Assembly (NCBI GenBank): GCA_003140115.1
Contig: PLIQ01000052.1
Coordinates: 1 to 8,505 of the forward strand
Length of the DNA stretch: 8,505 nt
Source: Actinomycetota bacterium
Lineage (GTDB): Bacteria > Actinomycetota > Actinomycetes > Streptosporangiales > Streptosporangiaceae
Direction: 5' to 3'
The position numbers were made by a program, and so were the translations under genes. This document shows, piece after piece, positions 5,425 through 8,505 of the stretch (its first letter is position 1; every line of letters begins with the position of its first letter). Below the pieces are notes generated by a model that saw only the letters and a program-made list of their open reading frames with translations, did not search any database and was not told where the DNA came from.

Positions 5425-7212
5425 CTACTTCCTCGCGGCTCTGCTCTGGCGGAGGCGGCCGGTCCAGGTCAGGTGGGTGCCGCCGCTGCCGGGGGTGATG
5501 AGCTGGAAGGTACCGCCGTTGCGTTCGGCGCGGCCGCGCATGCTGGTCAGGCCGCTGGACCGGGTGGGGGTGCCGACGCCACGGCCGTTGTCGATGACGT
5601 CGAGGATGATCAGCCCTTCCTGTTGCGCCAGGGAGATGCTGATGGCGGTGGCGTGGGCATGGCGTGCGCAGTTGGACAGGGCCTCGCGGGTAACGGCGAG
5701 GATGTCGTGGGCCAGGGCTGCGTCCGGGCCCGGGTCTAGCGGGCCGGCGAAACGGATCGCGGCGGCGAAACCGAGCTGCGGCGTGTGCTCCTCGATCATC
5801 GCCAGGAGCCGGGCGTGCAGGCCGACGGGGGCCGCCCGGGACTGGTGGAGCCCGAAAATGCTGGTGCGGATATTGGCGATAGCCTCGTCAAGGGTGTCGA
5901 TATAGCCCTTGATCCGTTCCGCGTCGGCCCGATCGCTGCGGGCAGCGTGGCCTTGGAGGGTCATGCCGAGGGCAAACAACTCCTGGATGACATGGTCGTG
6001 CAGGTCACCTGCGATGCGGTCATGGTCCTCTGCCTGAGCCAGGATGATCTGGTCGATGCGGGCCCGGGCGAGTTCCATGGTCACAGCGGCGTGGCCTGCG
6101 AAGGATGCAGCCATGTCCAGGTCTGTCTCGGTGAATCCAGGATTTGCGGCCAGCCGGCCCAGCATCAACGCGCCGCCGACCTGCTCGCCGGCGGCTAGCG
6201 GGACGACGATCATGGGGCCGATATCGGCGTTCAGCGCAGCGGCGGCCGCTTCGCGGCGGCCGCCGGTGGCAAGGCTGGCCTTGCCGGTGAGGATCGCCTG
6301 CCCGGCCAGCGAGCCTGCCAGCGGGGCTGTCCGGTTCATCATTCCCGCGGTGAGCGCGCCGGATACGCCGGTGATGATTACCTCGTCCGCGCCGTGCGGC
6401 ACGGCCAGCGCGGCAAAGTCCGCGGCCGCGGCAGCCGCGGCGAGCTGGGCGATTAGCGCGTGCGGCTCCCCCACCTGGCTGGAAAGCAGCAACGGCGTCA
6501 GCTCGCCGGAGGCGTCCAGCCACCGGCGGCGCTGCTCGGATTCGGTGAACCGGCGCGCGTTCGCGATCGCCACGCCTGCGGTCGCGGCGAGCGCGATCGC
6601 CAGCTCCTCATCCTCGGCGGTAAATTCCCCGCCGTCGCAACGCTCGGTCAGGTAAAGGTGGCCGAAGACCTTCTCCCCGAGGCGGACCGGGATACCGAGG
6701 AAGCCGCGCATCGGCGGATGTCCCGGCGGGAACCCCGCCGACGCGGGATGAGCGGTGAGATCAGCAAGCCGGATCGGGACCGGGTCGCTGATCAGCAAAC
6801 CAAGGATCCCCCGGCCCGTGGGCAGGTCACCGATCCTCGCGACCAGCTCCTCGTCCATGCCGGCGTGCACGAACTGCTCCAGTCCTCCGTCGAGGCCAAG
6901 CACGCCCAGCGCCACATACCGGGCGCCGAGAAGATCCCGGGCCGCCCCCACGACCCGCCGCAACACGACCGGCAGGCTCAACTCGCCGGCCACCAGGGCA
7001 TTCGCCCGCAGCAGCTCGCGCAGCCGCCCCTGCGTGGCTCGCACGTCATCGGCGCGGTCCGCCAGCTGCACCAGCAGCTGATCCAGTTCCAGCCGCGGTA
7101 GATCAGGAAAACCTAGACCGCCCGCTGCATCCGCATCGCGCGTGCGGGACCCCTTGGGTGCTGGGGGTGCCGGTGATGGCGGCATCCGCCCGGACATCGA
7201 TTCGCCTGCCAT
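5425..7212 (-). CDS. DosS/DosT (DevS)-like sensor histidine kinase, GAF-GAF-HisKA_3-HATPase
   Basis: This is a complete cytoplasmic kinase of 595 residues when read from the ATG at 7212, chosen because GGGAG lies five bases upstream; a TTG at 7254 would add 14 residues without a clear ribosome site. Domains: GAF-A ~75-220, GAF-B ~235-385, HisKA_3 dimerisation/phosphoacceptor region ~390-455 with the H-box RIAGDLHDHVIQELF (His405), and HATPase ~495-585 with EALSNCARHA (Asn514), DNGRG (541-545) and GLTSMRGRAERNGG (from 554). GAF-A carries FPPGHPPMRGFLG and VFGHLYLTE. His165 and Tyr187 are 22 residues apart, exactly like the haem-ligating His149 and distal Tyr171 of mycobacterial DosS, so this is likely a haem-based O2/NO/CO or redox sensor that phosphorylates a NarL-type regulator (DosR-like, not in the window). 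No TM segment is seen. Divergent from the kinase at 7532. Confidence 0.94.
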   Translation of the reverse strand: MAGESMSGRMPPSPAPPAPKGSRTRDADAAGGLGFPDLPRLELDQLLVQLADRADDVRATQGRLRELLRANALVAGELSLPVVLRRVVGAARDLLGARYVALGVLGLDGGLEQFVHAGMDEELVARIGDLPTGRGILGLLISDPVPIRLADLTAHPASAGFPPGHPPMRGFLGIPVRLGEKVFGHLYLTERCDGGEFTAEDEELAIALAATAGVAIANARRFTESEQRRRWLDASGELTPLLLSSQVGEPHALIAQLAAAAAAADFAALAVPHGADEVIITGVSGALTAGMMNRTAPLAGSLAGQAILTGKASLATGGRREAAAAALNADIGPMIVVPLAAGEQVGGALMLGRLAANPGFTETDLDMAASFAGHAAVTMELARARIDQIILAQAEDHDRIAGDLHDHVIQELFALGMTLQGHAARSDRADAERIKGYIDTLDEAIANIRTSIFGLHQSRAAPVGLHARLLAMIEEHTPQLGFAAAIRFAGPLDPGPDAALAHDILAVTREALSNCARHAHATAISISLAQQEGLIILDVIDNGRGVGTPTRSSGLTSMRGRAERNGGTFQLITPGSGGTHLTWTGRLRQSRAARK

Positions 7213-7423
7213 AACCTCTCCCGCCGTCAACAAGACGAGCGGCGACAAGCGCAAGGTCCGGGCCGGCCACGCTCTCAGTTAACGGCATTAACGAGTCCGG
7301 CACAAGCCCGCGGTGCCGGAAGCGGCTCGCCCGTGCCCGCCCGGTGCCCTCGGGTGGGTGCTGAGAGCCGCGGACACCCTCTGCCGGGCGCCCACTGTCC
7401 GCTTGGCCGGATGCTGCCACCAC

Positions 7424-7437
7424 GGGCCGTTCGGCCC
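7424..7437. promoter_or_regulatory. Palindrome GGGCCGTTCGGCCC, candidate DevR/DosR-type operator
   Basis: GGGCCG and CGGCCC flank a central TT, giving a perfect 6+6 inverted repeat. Written as GGGnCnnnnGnCCC it has all the outer bases of the DosR core (GGGACTWWAGTCCC) with the A/T pairs at positions 4 and 11 replaced by C/G. It lies ~95 bases before the GTG of the second kinase and ~212 bases from the start of the first. A GC-rich palindrome of this length can also occur by chance in such DNA, or act as a binding site for another dimeric regulator. Confidence 0.38.
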
Positions 7438-7499
7438 TATGAATGTGATTTTCCGGCCTGGCACTGGCCTGCACCCGCCTGCGGCCCGGCGGATAGCCT

Positions 7500-7505
7500 T
7501 ATGAT
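7500..7505 (+). promoter_or_regulatory. Candidate -10 element of the second kinase gene
   Basis: TATGAT differs from TATAAT at one position and would place the transcript start near 7512, just before the Shine-Dalgarno GGGAGGG (7517-7523). No good -35 hexamer sits 16-18 bases upstream, which would fit an activator-dependent promoter, but the single hexamer is weak evidence. Confidence 0.25.
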
Positions 7506-7531
7506 GCATCGTCAGCGGGAGGGATCTGCTG

Positions 7532-8505
7532 GTGGAACCGGATGCTGGGAACCGCCCGGAGTTTCTTCCGCATCTGCAGCTTGACGATCTCCTGGCCGAG
7601 CTGCAGGTACGGCTGCAAGCCGTGCTGGCGACCAGGGACCGGATGCGCGGCCTGATCGAGGCGGTCGTGGCCATCGGCTCCGGCCTGGACCTTGAGTCCA
7701 CGCTGCGGCGGATCGTGCAGACCGCGGTCCGGCTGGTGGATGCGACCTACGGGGCGCTGGGCGTCATCGGCGAAGGCAAGCAACTGGCCGCGTTCATCCC
7801 GGTGGGCCTGAGCCAGGACGAGATCGAGGCGATCGATCACTGGCCCGCGGGGCGCGGCCTGCTCGGCCTGCTGATCGATGATCCCGGGCCGCTGCGGCTG
7901 GCCGACATCGCCGCCCACCCAGCATCATCGGGATTCCCCGGCGGGCATCCGCCGATGCGCGGCTTCCTCGGCGTCCCGGTGCGGATCCGGGACGAGGTGT
8001 TCGGCAACCTCTACCTGACCGACAAGCGCGACGGCGGGGACTTCACCGAGGACGACGAGGCAGTGCTGGTGGCGCTGGGCGCCGCGGCGGCCGTCGCGGT
8101 CGAGAACTCCCGGCTGTACGAGGCGGCCCGCCGCCAGCAGCGCTGGATCCAAGCCAGCGCCGAGGTCACCACCCGGCTGCTGTCCGGCTCTGAACCCGGT
8201 GAGGTACTGGCCGACATCACCCGGCAGGCGCGGGAACTGTCCGAGGCCGACCTGGCCGTGCTCGCCCTGCCCGACGATGAAGGCCGCCGGCTGACGATCA
8301 CCTACGCCGACGGCGATGGCGCCGACGCCGCCCGCGGCCTGGTGCTGCCGGCCGGTGAGTCCCTGTCCGGCCGGGTGCTGTCCACCGCTGAACCGCTGAC
8401 GGCCACTGACTTCGCCGCCGACGAGCGCGCCTCGAAGGCCGCCCGCCGGGCGATGAGCCAGATCGGGCCCGCGGTGGTGTTTCCGCTCGGCGCGCCGGGC
8501 AACGT
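7532..8505 (+). CDS. Second DosS/DosT-like GAF sensor kinase, N-terminal part, cut by window edge
   Basis: The frame is open from the GTG at 7532 to the window edge (324 codons); an in-frame TGA at 7502-7504 bounds it upstream. The GTG has GGGAGGG nine bases upstream (7517-7523) and no in-frame ATG precedes it. An N-terminal helical stretch (~14-50) leads into GAF-A (~54-196) containing FPGGHPPMRGFLG and VFGNLYLTDK. His139 and Tyr161 are again 22 residues apart, matching the haem His and distal Tyr of DosS. GAF-B begins at ~210 (WIQASAEVTTRLL) and continues past the edge. The closest visible relative is the kinase at 5425-7212, with the same domain order and near-identical GAF-A core, so the two are paralogues. 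The kinase core expected downstream is outside the window, so a catalytic role is inferred from the family. Confidence 0.93.
   Translation, partial: MEPDAGNRPEFLPHLQLDDLLAELQVRLQAVLATRDRMRGLIEAVVAIGSGLDLESTLRRIVQTAVRLVDATYGALGVIGEGKQLAAFIPVGLSQDEIEAIDHWPAGRGLLGLLIDDPGPLRLADIAAHPASSGFPGGHPPMRGFLGVPVRIRDEVFGNLYLTDKRDGGDFTEDDEAVLVALGAAAAVAVENSRLYEAARRQQRWIQASAEVTTRLLSGSEPGEVLADITRQARELSEADLAVLALPDDEGRRLTITYADGDGADAARGLVLPAGESLSGRVLSTAEPLTATDFAADERASKAARRAMSQIGPAVVFPLGAPGN

Larger units (their letters stand above)
7213..7531. other. Intergenic region between two divergent sensor kinases
   Basis: No coding region is supported in these 319 bases; open frames here lack ribosome sites and family resemblance. 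Signals seen are the palindrome at 7424-7437, a -10-like TATGAT at 7500-7505 on the plus strand just before the second kinase, and two TTAACG copies in direct repeat (TTAACGGCATTAACG, 7279-7293) on the side of the first kinase. The region presumably holds both promoters. Confidence 0.6.

Noticed and set aside
4864..5739. A single 291-residue plus-strand protein starting with the SHOCT motif
   Set aside because: Beyond ~5070 the translation is simply the complement of the dehydrogenase fragment and the 3' end of the kinase gene. Only the SHOCT-like part was kept, as a remnant.
5785..7101. Several long plus-strand frames (e.g. 5785-6198, 6044-6655, 6460-7101) opposite the kinase
   Set aside because: All lie antisense to a kinase with complete H, N and G boxes and show no recognisable domain or ribosome-binding site.
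7213..7254. Upstream TTG start at 7254 for the first kinase
   Set aside because: TTG without a good Shine-Dalgarno; the ATG at 7212 has GGGAG five bases upstream.
7103..7701. Minus-strand frames across the intergenic region and the start of the second kinase
   Set aside because: Arg/Ser/Pro-rich translations with no motif; they overlap the conserved N-terminus of the second kinase on the opposite strand.
1..8505. CRISPR array, mobile element or defence system
   Set aside because: No set of regularly spaced repeats, no terminal inverted repeats with a transposase, and no nuclease, toxin or methylase motifs were seen; the repeats found are single hairpins or one tandem duplication.

Overview
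The window looks like chromosomal DNA of a high-GC actinobacterium. Codon third positions are strongly G/C, and the gene families (DUF1707, DosS/DosT-type GAF kinases, CBS-BON protein, the membrane family often misnamed 'LigA', GNAT/acyl-CoA ligase) are typical of Actinomycetota. I cannot name the genus. No rRNA, tRNA, CRISPR array, transposase or integrase is visible.

Layout, left to right: (1) 1-307, the 5' part of a DUF1707 gene on the minus strand, cut by the window edge. (2) 495-1262, a plus-strand zinc-dependent peptidoglycan amidase without a signal peptide, preceded by a plausible promoter. (3) 1371-2106, a decayed minus-strand remnant of a bifunctional GNAT/acyl-CoA ligase gene, readable only by switching among all three frames. 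(4) 2145-4709, a compact minus-strand cluster, in transcription order: a two-TM membrane protein (4709-4110), a 48-codon small ORF (4005-3859), a zinc alcohol dehydrogenase (3862-2795) and a CBS-CBS-BON protein (2792-2145). The last three are joined by an ATGA overlap and a 2-base gap. A strong hairpin lies over the Shine-Dalgarno sequence of the small ORF. (5) 4710-5424, a mosaic of an upstream region with two weak DosR-like sites, a short SHOCT-like coding remnant, a 13-bp inverted repeat and a C-terminal fragment of a second dehydrogenase. (6) 5425-7212 (minus) and 7532-8505 (plus, cut by the edge), two divergent GAF-domain sensor kinases of the DosS/DosT (DevS) type. They flank a 319-base intergenic region containing the palindrome GGGCCGTTCGGCCC.

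Taken together this resembles an actinobacterial hypoxia/NO/redox dormancy locus. Both kinases retain the His and Tyr that, aligned from memory to mycobacterial DosS, correspond to the haem-ligating His149 and distal-pocket Tyr171. The CBS-BON protein, the Zn-dehydrogenase and the GNAT/acyl-CoA ligase are the sort of genes found in DosR regulons. No DosR/NarL-type response regulator lies within the window. The unusual parts are the amount of gene decay beside an intact operon, the hairpin-masked small ORF, and the duplicated sensors around a palindrome. I see no evidence of a wholly new defence or mobile system.
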